From positions 28,517,597-28,537,596 of the forward strand of contig CM060335.1 in assembly GCA_030674155.1 (NCBI GenBank): DNA of 20,000 nucleotides. Reading direction: 5' to 3'. Positions 7,680 to 18,205 of the stretch are shown one piece after another. Source of the DNA: Stramonita haemastoma. Lineage: Eukaryota > Mollusca > Gastropoda > Neogastropoda > Muricidae. Made by a program: the position numbers and the translations under genes. Numbering within the stretch: the stretch's first letter is position 1; each line of letters starts with the position of its first letter. The notes under the pieces were generated by a model. The model had not been told where the DNA came from and did not search any database. It saw nothing but the letters and a program-made list of their open reading frames with translations.

Positions 7680-8747
7680 CTGATTACGTTTTATCAGACA
7701 GGACAAAGTGGCAGAAGATACTTTATAAGCCAAATCTGGCAAGTTCGACTCTGTTTGAGGTCCCATGGGCAATATCTATTTTGGTGGAAACATAACAGCA
7801 AACTGCTTCTGCACATCGATCACTTTTTACAGAAATACAAGTTTTTTATCTGGAATTTATCACTTTTTACAGAAAGAAAAGTTTTCATAGGGAATTTTTT
7901 GATGAATTTTTGTCACAATGCCAGTTACCTGCCCCAAAGCTTATAAACACTTATTCTCGTTTAACCCTGTTTATTAAGGACTGAGATCCAGTATTATTGT
8001 TTATTAGGCTCCTTTGGAACCCAAGACGACACATCTATTAGTTTTACTGTTTAAAAAATCCAGCACATAATAACATAGAATAAGCAGACCTACAAATGCA
8101 GCTTCTGCTAAAATCAGGGGAACGTCTCATGTTCAAACCACAGATGCATTTGTAAACACTTACCAACATAAAAAACAAACAAACAAACGATCAAAACCAT
8201 GAGTTCTCTTCAGGGAATAATCTGTCTAATTACATAATGAACAAGGCATCAGAAAAATACGACACAGCTTTGAAACACTACTTGTATCTGGGATATTAGA
8301 CCTACACCATGATAGAAAAAAAAACCCACACCAACAACAGATAATCTAAAAGACATCTATCTAAAATAGCTGTACATTACATGTTGATGGGTAGCTCTAG
8401 ACGAAACATTTGCAAATAAAAAGCAGACTCTTAAACCAAAAATATAAGATATTTTTGTGTGAAAAGTGCTTTGATTACGCTAAGGAAATATTATTTGCTT
8501 GTTATTAGCGTTCACATCTTTACCTGTTAATCTGGCAGCATCTAATATATTATAGAACCATTATACTTGTACAATGTTAAGATTTTGCAGGTCTTCAGCG
8601 AAAAAAGCCTTTGATTAACTTGCTCACATGAACGGTCATGGATATGCATCAAAGAGTTCAGATAGATACAATATATGCTGGGAAGTACCTTTTCTAGCCT
8701 GTCCACGCAAAACTGCTAGAGTGGCATTTGCCTTTACTATGGCTATG
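7680..8747. other. About 1 kb without a recognised gene
   Basis: The only structure seen is an imperfect 40-bp tandem duplication: ATCACTTTTTACAGAAA begins at about 7819 and again at about 7859. Otherwise this is AT-rich sequence with short, uninformative ORFs. Confidence 0.6.
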
Positions 8748-8825
<78 letters not shown>

Positions 8826-8970
8826 TATGTACACATATATATATTTATATATATACATACAGAGAGAGAGACAGAGAGAAACAGGGACAGAGACACAGAG
8901 AGAGAGAGACAGAGAGAAAGAGAAAGACAGAGGGAGTCACAGAGACAAGAACAGACAGAGACAGAGAAGG
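8748..8970 (+). repeat. Compound (TA)n and GA/GACA-rich microsatellite
   Basis: About 80 bp of TA is followed by degenerate TATATG/TACA repeats and then a purine-rich block of GAGA and GACAGA repeats (about 8860-8968). Confidence 0.9.
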
Positions 8971-9146
8971 CTGCCAAATTCTATTGACTAGAACAAATAT
9001 TTAAAAAAAAAACCAACGAGGTGCGTCTTTTGTGAGGGAAGCCGACCTGGCTGGTGGTAACAGACGACGAGGCACAGACCCCTAGTGAAGAAGGCCTGTT
9101 CTGCCTGCCTCCACACGGGGCTGTGCCTGCAGCCACTGCCTGCCTC

Positions 9147-9312
9147 CTACATCATCATGTCCCCCATCATCATGTAGGGCATCATGCGGCCCATGTTGCT
9201 CCCTCGCTGGCGGCCCCTCCGCATCACACGGCCCAGACCTCGGTTACACAGGTGGGTGACTTCCTCTCCGTGGAAGAAGAACTTGGCAGCGCACGTGCCG
9301 CAGTTAAAATCC
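9147..9312 (-). CDS. Gene 1 last exon: second half of eight-Cys module and Met-rich basic tail
   Basis: A 3' splice site TGTTTCAG (9313-9320) precedes the exon. The first base completes a Gln codon begun in the upstream exon (phase 2), then 55 codons run to TAG at 9147-9149. The exon supplies the last three cysteines of the module (DFNCGTC, then C after 14 residues) including AAKFFFHGEEVTHLC. The tail is Arg-rich and then Met-rich (GRMMPYMMMGDMMM). The matching exon of gene 2 at 11986-12157 has identical Cys spacing and entry phase. The protein is probably secreted and disulfide-rich, by composition. The 3' UTR likely runs from 9146 leftwards; no clear AATAAA was seen. Gene name and function are not recognised. 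Confidence 0.8.
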
Positions 9313-9865
9313 CTGAAACATGAGAGAAGTAAATCGTTAGATTGTGTTTGATAACAGAGGGTAGAGACTGTACCACAGTTAACATTCCCGAAGCAGGAGA
9401 AAAGTATGCCATTTGTTTCATAGCATACTAGGGTAGAGCAAATGCCATAGTTAAAATCCCTGAAACAGGAGAGAAGTAGTTAATTTGTTTGACAGAGGGT
9501 AGAGCAAATGCCATAGTTAAAATCCCTGAAACAAGAGAAAAGTACTTTATCTGTTTGTTAACAGAGGACGCGTCGACGGACCATGTGCTGCAGTTCAAAT
9601 ACATTAAACATGTAAATAATCGATTTGTTTGACATAAGATAGAGCATGTGCTGCAGTTAAAACCCCTGAAGAAAAGACACGAGTGTTTGATTTGTTTGAT
9701 CATGGATAGAGCAAGTACCACAATTAAAATCCCTTGCACGGAAATGATTGTTTGATGAAGGGTAGAGGATATACCCCAGTTAAAGTACCCGAAACAACAC
9801 CGGAGTATTTCTTTCTTTTGACAAAGGATAGTACATGTATGCAGTTTTGTTTTCGTTCCCTGGCT
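9287..9865 (-). repeat. Tandem array of copied 3' splice site plus exon start
   Basis: Units of roughly 57-75 bp repeat the boundary of intron and last exon of gene 1. In minus orientation each carries a pyrimidine-rich stretch, a (former) acceptor and a copy of the first 27 or so exon bases (GGATTTTAACTGCGGCACG), then TCTACCCTCTG-AACAAAT-type filler. Besides the true exon, seven clear copies and one partial copy lie rightwards. Acceptor AG is kept in those near 9450, 9523, 9667 and 9733, and lost near 9391, 9602 and 9790. Some copies still translate as DFNCGTC or GFNCSTC in the exon's frame. The array occupies most of the 689-bp intron (9313-10001). Confidence 0.85.
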
Positions 9866-10001
9866 ACAGCCTCGAAGTTAACCAATAGTAAGTTTGTGCA
9901 TAATCTACCATATTTGCCCGCCCACCATAAAGGTAGCCGTCTTTCAACTCTGGGGACTTCATTTACATCATCCTCAACACACAACAACAACTACTACTCA
10001 C

Positions 10002-10521
10002 TGGCACTCGGCTCTAGGGATAGCCAGGCATCTTTTTCTGGTGCAGGGGGAGAAGGAGCACTGGCGGATGGGGGTGAACATGGGGCACTTGCCCAGCAGC
10101 TTGTCAGTGCGCGGTCTTGGCGGCCCTATGGCAGCCAGCCCTCCGCCCGGCAGCTGCTGCAGGAGGCGGGCAATGGCCTGCAGGTCCTTGGCCTGGGCCT
10201 GTCTGTTGGCCGCCGCCACCAGCTTGCCCAGGGCCGTTGCCGGAGGCTGGCGCTGAGGGAGCAGGGCCGCCAGAGACTGCTGCAGGCCGGGGTTCTGGGC
10301 CAGCTGCTGCAGGGGGTCAGGCTTGGCCAGGCCTAGCGCCGACAGGAGCGGGTTGGGCTGCTGCTGCTGCTGCTGCTGCTGCGGGGCTTTGGGGGACAGG
10401 GCCGCCACCAGGGCGTTGAGCTGAGCGTTGGCGTTGGCGGCAGGGGCTGGCTTAGGTGGCGGGGCCGGGGCTGGGGCAGCAGCGGCTGGGTTCAAAACCT
10501 GGGTCAGCAAGGTGTTGAGAA
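10002..10521 (-). CDS. Gene 1 internal exon: Ala/Pro/Gln-rich region and first half of eight-Cys module
   Basis: The acceptor TTGTCCTCCTTCAG precedes 10521 and the donor is CCA|GTGAGT at 10001. The exon enters in phase 1 and leaves in phase 2, with 172 whole codons and no stop. It reads LNTLLTQVLNP, then Ala/Pro repeats, an eight-Gln run encoded by a CAG tract (plus-strand CTG at about 10360-10383), Leu/Gln-rich segments (LQQLAQNPGLQQ), and at the end the first five Cys of the module (KCPMFTP, CSFSPC, CLAIPRAEC). No start codon or signal peptide is in this exon, so at least one 5' exon is missing; none was convincing between 10522 and 11985. The composition suggests an extracellular matrix-type protein, for example shell or egg-capsule matrix. 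That is inference from composition only. Confidence 0.75.
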
Positions 10522-11495
10522 CTGAAGGAGGACAAAAGACACCGAGATAAGACGTGTTGGGGGTAGAGGTGGGGCTGTCTACTGGACTAGTACACTGCTA
10601 CGTCAGCAGCGGTGTGTGTAAGTCCACCTTAGGGGCAGGCATACTCACACGCATGATCATACATACATAGGTATCAGTACATCAGTATGTCGCCCAAGTT
10701 CCAACATTATCTCTTGAAAACTTTTAAACCGTGATTTAAAATCTAACGAGGCAACAGCCCCGATATGGCCTCTTGTGGTCGGTGAGACTATAAGCAAAAA
10801 GATTGGACTTGTGGAACACTCAGACATTAACTATTGCTGTCTGTCATAGTGAGTGACAATGTGCTGTGCTGCCGTGAAGCGCATGACAAATCAGATCAGA
10901 CCCAGCGCATCCGACTTCAGCTTGGTATCAATGTAGTAATGACAGGAATTTCGTCTGTTAATACGGCATTTGTGTACACCGTTTCAAAGCATGACAATCT
11001 TGTATAGTAGACATGGACTCTTTGCTTACAATAGTGACCAGAAAAAGCTTTGGCCTGAGCCAGTGTGGCTAAGACATACTTAGGCTGACACCAACTGGTC
11101 ACATCATGTTCTCCCCGTTGGGATGCCGGAGTCCTGTCATTATAAGAAGCATCCCCACCTAGAAATTCTGTGCTGCGAATTCCCTCTTTTCTATTCCTCT
11201 CTTTGTTTCTGCTTTATTTCTTTTCTTCCTGTCACCACCTTCTTGTATATTTTGTGCATGCTTGGTCCATTTTCCTGCCTTTCTACCTGGAAGACTTAAT
11301 ATATTCTCTCCCACGCCGAAGTTGGATGCACTGGTCCTGACTTGTAAAATAAAATTGCGTTTGCGTTTGCGTTTGCCCTGAATGGCAGTAGAACACATCG
11401 CTTACATCGACAGTTGCTGTCTGAGCATTTGACAAAAACGGTAAGAAGAAATTCATGTACCTGGACAAGACCTAAACCTTCTTCTTAATTTTTTT
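10522..11495. other. Intergenic or 5' intron of gene 1; no exon recognised
   Basis: I looked on the minus strand for a signal-peptide exon and found none that I could support. Plus-strand TTTATT at 11213-11218 is AATAAA on the minus strand and could end the gene 2 transcript, about 770 bp after its stop. Confidence 0.45.
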
Positions 11496-11498
11496 TGG

Positions 11499-11499
11499 C

Positions 11500-11530
<31 letters not shown>

Positions 11531-11560
11531 TGTATGTATGTATGTATGTATGTATGTATG

Positions 11561-11597
<37 letters not shown>

Positions 11598-11664
11598 GCA
11601 TGCATGCATGCATGCATGCATGCATGCGTGTGTATGTATGTATGTATGTATGTATGTATGTATG

Positions 11665-11696
<32 letters not shown>

Positions 11697-11878
11697 TGTA
11701 TGTATGTATGTATGTATGTATATGTATGCATGCATGTATGTGTGTATGTGTGTATGTGTGTATGTATGTATGTATGTATGTATGTATGTATGTATGTATG
11801 TATGTATGTATGTATATATGTATATATGTATATATGTATATATGTATATATGTATATATGTATGCATATATGTATGTA
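11499..11878 (+). repeat. (TATG)n tetranucleotide repeat with TATATG and CATG variants
   Basis: About 380 bp of TATG repeats has blocks of TATATG, ATGC and TGTG. Open frames on both strands (poly-MYVC, poly-HTYI) are repeat artefacts. It would lie in the 3' UTR or just downstream of gene 2. Confidence 0.95.
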
Positions 11879-11985
11879 AACACACACGAACGCATGTATA
11901 AACAAAAAATAAACAGAACATCTGAATACGTATCCTATCTGACATATAAGAGCACATCATACAGCCAAACTTCTTCAGAGCTGTC

Positions 11986-12157
11986 CTACAGAAAGCCACC
12001 ATACAGCCATCCTCGCATCTTACGGTCTCCCTGTGCTTGCTTTGGCGCCACAGTGGCCTTAGCAGGGGCAGGGGTGGGCGGCTTCTGATGGCAGCGGTGT
12101 GTCACATCCCTGCCTCCCACAGAGTACTTGACATTGCAGCCACCACAGTAATCATCT
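11986..12157 (-). CDS. Gene 2 last exon: second half of eight-Cys module and Lys/Pro tail
   Basis: The acceptor CATTTGTTGACAG ends at 12158. The first base completes an Arg codon (phase 2), then 57 codons end at TAG (11986-11988). It reads DDYCGGCNVKYSVGGRDVTH, then RC, a Pro/Ala/Lys tail (KPPTPAPAKATVAPK) and WLYGGFL. Cys spacing C-x2-C-x14-C equals that of gene 1, and GGRDVTHRC aligns with HGEEVTHLC. The CGGC-N/A-x-Y/F pattern is one I associate with secreted invertebrate proteins, without a firm family name. It joins in frame to the exon at 14462-14549. Confidence 0.85.
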
Positions 12158-12175
12158 CTGTCAACAAATGAGATA

Positions 12176-12595
<420 letters not shown>

Positions 12596-13380
12596 TGACC
12601 AAATTCAGTCAGTTTCCTGTTTAAATTTCAACGTGTTTCTTTCTGGTTGCTTTTTGCTTCCTTTCTTGTTTGTTTTGTTTTGTTTTTTGATAGTGTACAC
12701 ACAAACAAAATCATCTTGGCTATCGCCCCACAAGCCACTGAACCCGTATTGTAAATACCATGTCAAAACTTGCGAGTCCCTGTTATGGCTTCAGATTATC
12801 TGCTGAAGCAAGCACTGATCTCATCAAGGGACATAGAAGCAGGAATAGCTATGTCGAGACCTAGGGATCTTATATTCTAACACTTTTTTTTGATGTCTCG
12901 TCCTCTGTCACGTTCCTGTCCTGTTGTTCCCACGCCACTCATTTCAATCTGCCCACCACAGCCATACCCAGATTCGTTTTGTCTCATCCTCAAGGTCGGG
13001 AGTCCACATCAATATTAGGCCGCCGTGGGGCCACCAGCCAGAGGGGCCCTGCACTTCTGCTGGGTCACTTTGGTCGTGTTCAGGGGTGCCTGTTCTGATC
13101 TAACATACGCAGGACACCACCTTTTAAGCCCCTTACTAAGGACAGTAATAGCTCAGTCGCGGAACCAGACTGAGTGAGTCACCCACCTGAGGTGGCGACC
13201 ACCACAACGTCCCTCCAACGACTGTTCCCCCGCGAGCCCCAAACCCCAAAGGCTTTGACACAAACTTACCACAGGCACAGAAGTGTATGGGGAAACTAAA
13301 TATGAGGTCCCCATGAGACCAGAGCAACGGGGGCCACCGAATCGGAGGCAATTTTTATCATTGTATGATAATCAATGGTG
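12596..13380. other. Gene 2 intron sequence, no coding feature recognised
   Basis: Mixed unique-looking sequence with a GC-rich part at about 12980-13340. The block may be an interspersed repeat, but it has no second copy in the window and no recognisable ORF. Confidence 0.5.
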
Positions 13381-13525
13381 ATAAGGATAATGTAACGATG
13401 CTGCTGTGGAGGTGCATCCGCTTTGAGACTACTTGACAGAGTTGAACTCTACGCTTACTGTCATACTATATCCCGGCGTCAACCAGGTCCGAGAAATACA
13501 GACACCTGTAGTGTTGGTCAGGTAA

Positions 13526-13735
13526 TTTGAGCAACACTCTCAAATTCGCGTCCGTAAAGTGGATGAAGCTCGACTGTGTGGTCCCAGTCTCCCCACTGAG
13601 TCCACAGCACACTCACTCTGGGTAGGAGCCGACCGGAGTCCGAAAAATCCCTATGACTCTTATAGGACTTGAACCTGCGACCTTCCAGTCTGAAAATCCA
13701 AGGCGCTAACCACTGCGCCATGGCGGCTGGTTTAT
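13526..13735 (-). mobile_element. tRNA-derived SINE, family C
   Basis: Read on the minus strand, the head has A box TGGCGCAGTGGTTAGCG (13704-13720) and B box GGTTCAAGTCC (13665-13675), well spaced for a polymerase III promoter. A body of unrelated sequence runs leftward to at least 13526, possibly to about 13380. It differs from SINE B in both head and body. The short ORF reading MAQWLAPWIFRLEGRRFKS is just this head translated. No cloverleaf fold with a usable anticodon arm was evident, so a functional tRNA gene is unlikely. Confidence 0.75.
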
Positions 13736-13761
13736 ATTCTAACAAATCTTTTTTTTTCAAT

Positions 13762-14130
13762 ATATGTTGTAGTCATAATTTATGTCTGAAATGTTGCACC
13801 AGACACCAATGATAATCTACCAATTTGGATTTTTTTTGTTTTTTTTGGGGGCGGCTATGCAGCCTATGGGAAATTTCCAAAGTGACGATAATGCTCTCTT
13901 TAGGTGCTCTTTCTGCTTTGAAACTTTGTTATAAATATCAATCATGTCCTTCAAATCCCTACTGTGGTTTGGCAGTCTAAAATCATTAAAAGGGAAGGAA
14001 TTTCAATGCAGATCATTTAGCCCTACACACAGTGCACACATACCAACGCACATGCGTAAATGAATGGATACAGACTCTATCCCCTCTTATGTCTATCTGC
14101 ACTGTTTGCCTGTGTGTGCGTACGCGCGCG
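13762..14130. other. Gene 2 intron, nothing recognised
   Basis: AT-rich sequence with a T/G run near 13830-13850. No supported feature. Confidence 0.5.
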
Positions 14131-14146
14131 CACGCCCGCGCTTGTG

Positions 14147-14203
<57 letters not shown>

Positions 14204-14320
14204 TGGGTGTCTGTCTATTCTGTCTCACATACAAGCGCGCGCACGCACACACACACACACTCGCGCGCGCGCGCCCGCTCGCAGGCACACACACACGCAC
14301 ACACTCACATTCCCCTTTCT

Positions 14321-14406
<86 letters not shown>
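14100..14406 (+). repeat. Compound (GT)n, CA/CG-rich and (CT)n microsatellites
   Basis: (GT)n occupies about 14145-14202, alternating purine-pyrimidine CG/CA stretches lie at 14236-14310, and (CT)n at 14318-14405. The alternating GT and CGCG tracts are sequences able to form Z-DNA in principle. Confidence 0.95.
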
Positions 14407-14407
<1 letters not shown>

Positions 14408-14461
14408 ACTATCACCACAACTTTAATAGAAAAAGAGACGTTAAATGAGTTTGAACACTAC

Positions 14462-14549
14462 CTGCAAATAGCCCCGGGTACACTGGGACAGCTATTGACC
14501 TCGCAGGGCCTCTTCAGACAGGTGACCTGGCGTTTGCCGTTCGGACATG
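14462..14549 (-). CDS. Gene 2 small exon: first half of eight-Cys module
   Basis: This is an 88-base exon with acceptor TGTGTGCAG|CATGTCC and donor GCAG|GTAGTG. It enters in phase 1 and leaves in phase 2. It has exactly 28 whole codons: CPNGKRQVTC, LKRPCEVNSC, PSVPGAIC. The Cys spacing (8, 4, 4, 7) is identical to that in the gene 1 exon, and P after the first Cys and PC at the third are shared. Its phases match the flanking exons at 19639-19940 and 11986-12157 exactly. The acceptor's pyrimidine tract is weak. In gene 1 this half-module is fused to the low-complexity exon, so an extra intron was gained here or lost there. Confidence 0.8.
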
Positions 14550-15403
14550 CTGCACACAGTCATTGCCACACTGCAGTGTCAGGCTGTACCTCCTGTCTTA
14601 TCCCACCTGTGTTATCATTGCTTACAGCAGGCACACACGTTCTTGATCTGAAAACCCCTCGCCCAGGCTTGATGCTCTCTTAGTGATGATATAGACCATG
14701 ATCTAAGAGAGGGAAACCTCCCCCCCCCCCCCCCGGGGGGATTTTTGACTTTGTTTTTCTGAAAGCTTATGATGTTGGTAGAAACATTTGACATGTTACC
14801 CTCTGGGATACATGTTATTTCAGGAGTGAGAGGTGTATCAACAGTGCATTTTCCCCTCTTTGCGCCCTGTATTTAGGTTTTTGGGGTAGGGATGTTCACG
14901 CTGCGATTATTGCACAAAATCTGGCTTAACTTCTCATAATTTTATTGTGAATAGCATCTAGTATAATTTTCCCGATTATATAGGCACAGTTTTTTGCTGA
15001 CCTATTTAAAACAAAACTACAGTGATGACTTTAATGCGCGGCCGTCCGAACCGCACGCAGCTGAAATCTGTCTTACCACTCAACCACAGCCGAGCGCTGT
15101 TCCGTTCTCTAACCATCAGTTGAGCGGCACTTTCTCATCTCACGCCTTGTGTGTCCGGTGCCAGAAATGTATCCAACTATCAGTATGTTCCACAAAGTAT
15201 GCACAAATAAGTCTAGATCAAGATGTTAATATTGATCAGAAAATGTCTGTAACACACAGTAATTACTGCAACAGCCATAAGTATCATTAACGAAGAGGAT
15301 GTGTTAACCACAGCGCTTTGAGTCTATGAATTTTTTGAGTTTCTTTTTTTTTCCTCAAGAAATTACACATAATATGCAGATCAGTCGCGCGGGTGTGACA
15401 CGT

Positions 15404-15405
<2 letters not shown>
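14550..15405. other. Gene 2 intron, no gene recognised
   Basis: It includes a C-run then G-run near 14719-14740. A 98-codon plus-strand ORF near 14994 has no recognisable domain and is not supported. Confidence 0.5.

Positions 15406-15408
<3 letters not shown>

Positions 15409-15469
<61 letters not shown>
15409..15469 (+). repeat. (CA)n microsatellite
   Basis: This is about 60 bp of uninterrupted CA repeat. Confidence 0.95.
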
Positions 15470-15470
<1 letters not shown>

Positions 15471-15681
15471 CAGCACATTCAAGTGACACACGATAACACA
15501 CATCTAAAAACAGAACAAGGCGTGGTCATAATTCGTTGTTCTTTTCAGTTCCGCGTCCTCCACCACAAACGTTAGGGATAAGGCAAACTATTGAGTAGTA
15601 CTTTTAGTATCCATTTTAACCATCATGTTTCAGGTCATTTTATTTTATTTATTTTTATTTTTATTTTATTCTTTTATATGG

Positions 15682-15896
15682 AGGATAATGGAATAAGCAC
15701 TCATGTGCTTTTTTCATCTAGTCCCCATGTGCATGCAGTTGTGTATATATTTTCATCTGTTCCCACCTACACACAATGGCCTACTCTTACGAAAAACGGA
15801 ACATGATTTAACGTGTGCGTAAGACGTTCTGGGTACGTTCGCACACGGGGCCTCGGTTTACAGTCTCATCTGAAAGACTTTTGAGGAGAGTGGAGT
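15682..15896 (-). mobile_element. SINE family B, headless copy
   Basis: It aligns with 6519-6725: GGATAATGGAATAAGCACTC, then CCCCCGTGT/CCCCATGTGCATGCAGTT, CACACAATGGCCTAC, TTAACGTGTGCG, GTCTCATC and GACTTTTG. Similarity ends at about 15896, before the tRNA-like head. The copy is therefore 5'-truncated, which is usual for incomplete reverse transcription. Confidence 0.75.
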
Positions 15897-15979
15897 CATT
15901 GGCAAGTGTGCAGTTTCTCACTGAAAGTGTATTTCATCTTCCCCATGTGAGGTTTCCTGTATAAAATGAACATTTCAAC

Positions 15980-17838
15980 ATGGCAGATGAACATCCAGTG
16001 ACCTTCAAAAGTACATTTAAGTGCAAAAGAAAAACTTCCAGGGGTGGGAGAACTTGTATAATTCATTTCCAAAATAACAGAAAAGACTGTAACTCCACTA
16101 ACTGAAGAAAGCACAAAAAACTATTTAAAAGTCTCTTCACTTGAGACGTTCTTCAGATGTAGCATGTCATAGACTAGATGAGATTTGTAATTGTATTCCA
16201 GGAGACCTTGACTTTACACGCCATGGTTATCACAGAAGCTGTTATGTACAGTTTACAAGTGTGAAATTTGCCAGGAAAAGAAAGCGTAAGACAGGTAGTG
16301 AAGAAGTTGCAGGACCATCAAAACCTAAAGGACTGTCGCTACTTCAGGCCCATTGCTTCCAAAAGACAGTTGCATTTTTTGCAAGAAGAAATTCAAAAAG
16401 AAAGTTTCAAAAGGGGTTCCATGTTTTGGAAAACTTGTAAAATGTATCACCAAGACAGCAGAACAGTCTATACAGGATGCAGCCAAAACTAAACAAGATG
16501 ACATTTTCACTCATTATCAAGATACAGATCTTGTAGTACGTGAAGCTCACTATCACGAAGGTTGTAGAAAAGACTATCTGAGATGTGAAGACAGGCATGT
16601 TGAAACATCAACAGACCAGAAAACTACTGAGCGGCTACAGGCACACGAGAGGGCATCTGAGTACATATGCGAGTATGATGAAAATGCAATAATCAGAGGT
16701 TCACAGGTGGAGATAATGACCATGCTAGGTGAGAAGTACCGTGAATACATGCAACAACATTCTCCCGACTTCTACAACCCAGGATACAAGACTTACAAAC
16801 TGAAAGAAAAAAATAATGAAACATTTTGGCTTCAGAACTCAATTCTGGGCTCCGAACCACCGCAGTGATCTTGTTTATTGTGATGAACTTGCCTGGGGTC
16901 AGGCAGTTGAGACAGCATTTGTGTCAGCAGCTTCAGAAGAAAGACGTCTTGAAGAATCTGCATATGTTCTTCGCCGATACATTATGGATGCTTTCAGGGC
17001 AACACCTGATATGCCATGGCCTCCTTCTGCAGAATTTCTTCAGTCTGGTGCTGTTAAACCTCCAGATATTTTCACAGACTTTCTAAAAACACTGCTATCT
17101 GGAAAGAGTAGTTCTATGGAGCAACCGAAAACCACCAGATTGGCATCCTTAATTGCCCAGGACATATGCTAATCTGTGACAGGAAGGAAGTGGAAAATGC
17201 CTAAACGTGTTTTGCTTGGAATGTCTGTCAGACAAGTAACTGGCAGCTCTGAAATCATAAGTCTGTTGAATAGGTTTGGTCATGTTGCTGGATACAAAAC
17301 CATTGTGCGACTTGAGACTGCTATGGCCAATTCCGTACTTCAGTGCGCAAGTCTTCTTCCTTCAACAGTGAGTTTGACAGAGAACAAGGTTATCCATTTT
17401 TGCTGGGATAACTTTGACCTGAACGAAGAAACTCCATCAGGAGCCAACACCACCCACTCCACTCATGGCATTGTCATTCAAGAGGTTACTGGGGACACAA
17501 TGCCTGACACTTTTCTGTCTCAGACAGAACCTCCTCCTCATTATCAGGACCGCCAATGCTCAGTGCAGTATGAGCCACATGATGTTCCTCCATGCTTTGC
17601 AAAAGTAAAGGCAGAACCTAAGTTGCATGTTGTGGAAACTCATTTCTCAAACACGGAGGCAGTCTACAAAGCTCAACTTGCTGATTTTTGGTGTTTTTTT
17701 TCTCTCCAGATTCCAGGCCACAAATGGAAGTCAACTTGTCCCTGGATGGGGAGGGTGGGTATCACTCACAGGAGAAGGGACAGAAAAGAAGCAGTCTACT
17801 GTGGACTATATGGTACCCGTCCACCACCCTGTCACTGA
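15980..17838 (+). pseudogene. Decayed gene of a multi-copy invertebrate family with Cys/His motifs and WDNFDLNEET
   Basis: A long homology-like reading moves among frames. An ATG at 15980 opens a short basic Cys-containing segment. A second frame carries VTPLTEESTKNYLKV. From 16141 the frame has HGYHRSCYVQF. A shift near 16345-16355 leads to CIFCKKKFKKK and EAHYHEGCRKDYLR, two zinc-finger-like Cys/His clusters. A shift at an A-run near 16805-16815 leads to FRTQFWAPNHRSDLVY. A TAA at 17170-17172 interrupts before SVTGRKWKMPKRVLLGMSVR and CWDNFDLNEETPSG. A shift near a T-run at 17690-17700 leads to STVDYMVPVHHPVTE. The gene is then cut by an AAT repeat. I recall WDN-x-D-x-x-EET-x-SG proteins as multi-copy, function-unknown genes in cnidarians and molluscs, likely transposon-associated. 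Several frameshifts plus a stop make it a pseudogene. It lies antisense inside gene 2's intron. Confidence 0.7.
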
Positions 17839-17840
17839 AC

Positions 17841-17907
<67 letters not shown>

Positions 17908-18000
17908 TAATAATAATACATGGAACTTGTATAGCGCTATATCTTGTAAAAACAAATCAAAGCGCTTGCATTCGACCTACACAACACACAAACAATCAAC
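17839..18000 (-). mobile_element. Retroposon 3' end with (ATT)n tail
   Basis: Read on the minus strand, AAGCGCTTTGATTTG and AGCGCTATACAAGTTCCATG lead into ATTATT repeats (17839-17915). A pair of AGCGCT motifs before an ATT tail is a form I recognise from the 3' ends of L2-like LINEs and their SINEs. The insertion ends the pseudogene's reading frame. The left boundary is the tail; the right boundary is unclear. Confidence 0.5.
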
Positions 18001-18045
18001 AGCAATTTACAGTTTTAACAAATTCGAATGTACACTCACTCGCAT

Positions 18046-18115
<70 letters not shown>

Positions 18116-18205
18116 ACACACACACACTTACACACGCACGCACGCACGCACGCACACACGCACGCACGCACGCAGCATGCGCGCGCACACACACACACAC
18201 ACACC
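18046..18205 (+). repeat. (CA)n microsatellite with (GCAC)n block
   Basis: CA repeats to about 18128 are followed by CGCACGCA-type repeats and a short GCATGCGCGCGC stretch, then CA again to 18204. Confidence 0.95.

Noticed and set aside
10917..11102. Signal-peptide exon of gene 1 (minus ORF beginning MTSWCQPKYVLATLAQ)
   Set aside because: The hydrophobic stretch is weak, no suitable phase-1 donor was identified, and there is no resemblance to gene 2.
13136..13351. Minus-strand 71-codon ORF
   Set aside because: No recognisable domain, no splice context and atypical composition; likely chance in a GC-rich intron block.
13660..13735. Functional tRNA gene on the minus strand
   Set aside because: A and B boxes are clear, but the sequence lacks a convincing acceptor stem and anticodon arm, and a long body follows, as in a SINE.
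14994..15290. Plus-strand 98-codon ORF
   Set aside because: No recognisable motif and no second line of evidence; it lies in the gene 2 intron.
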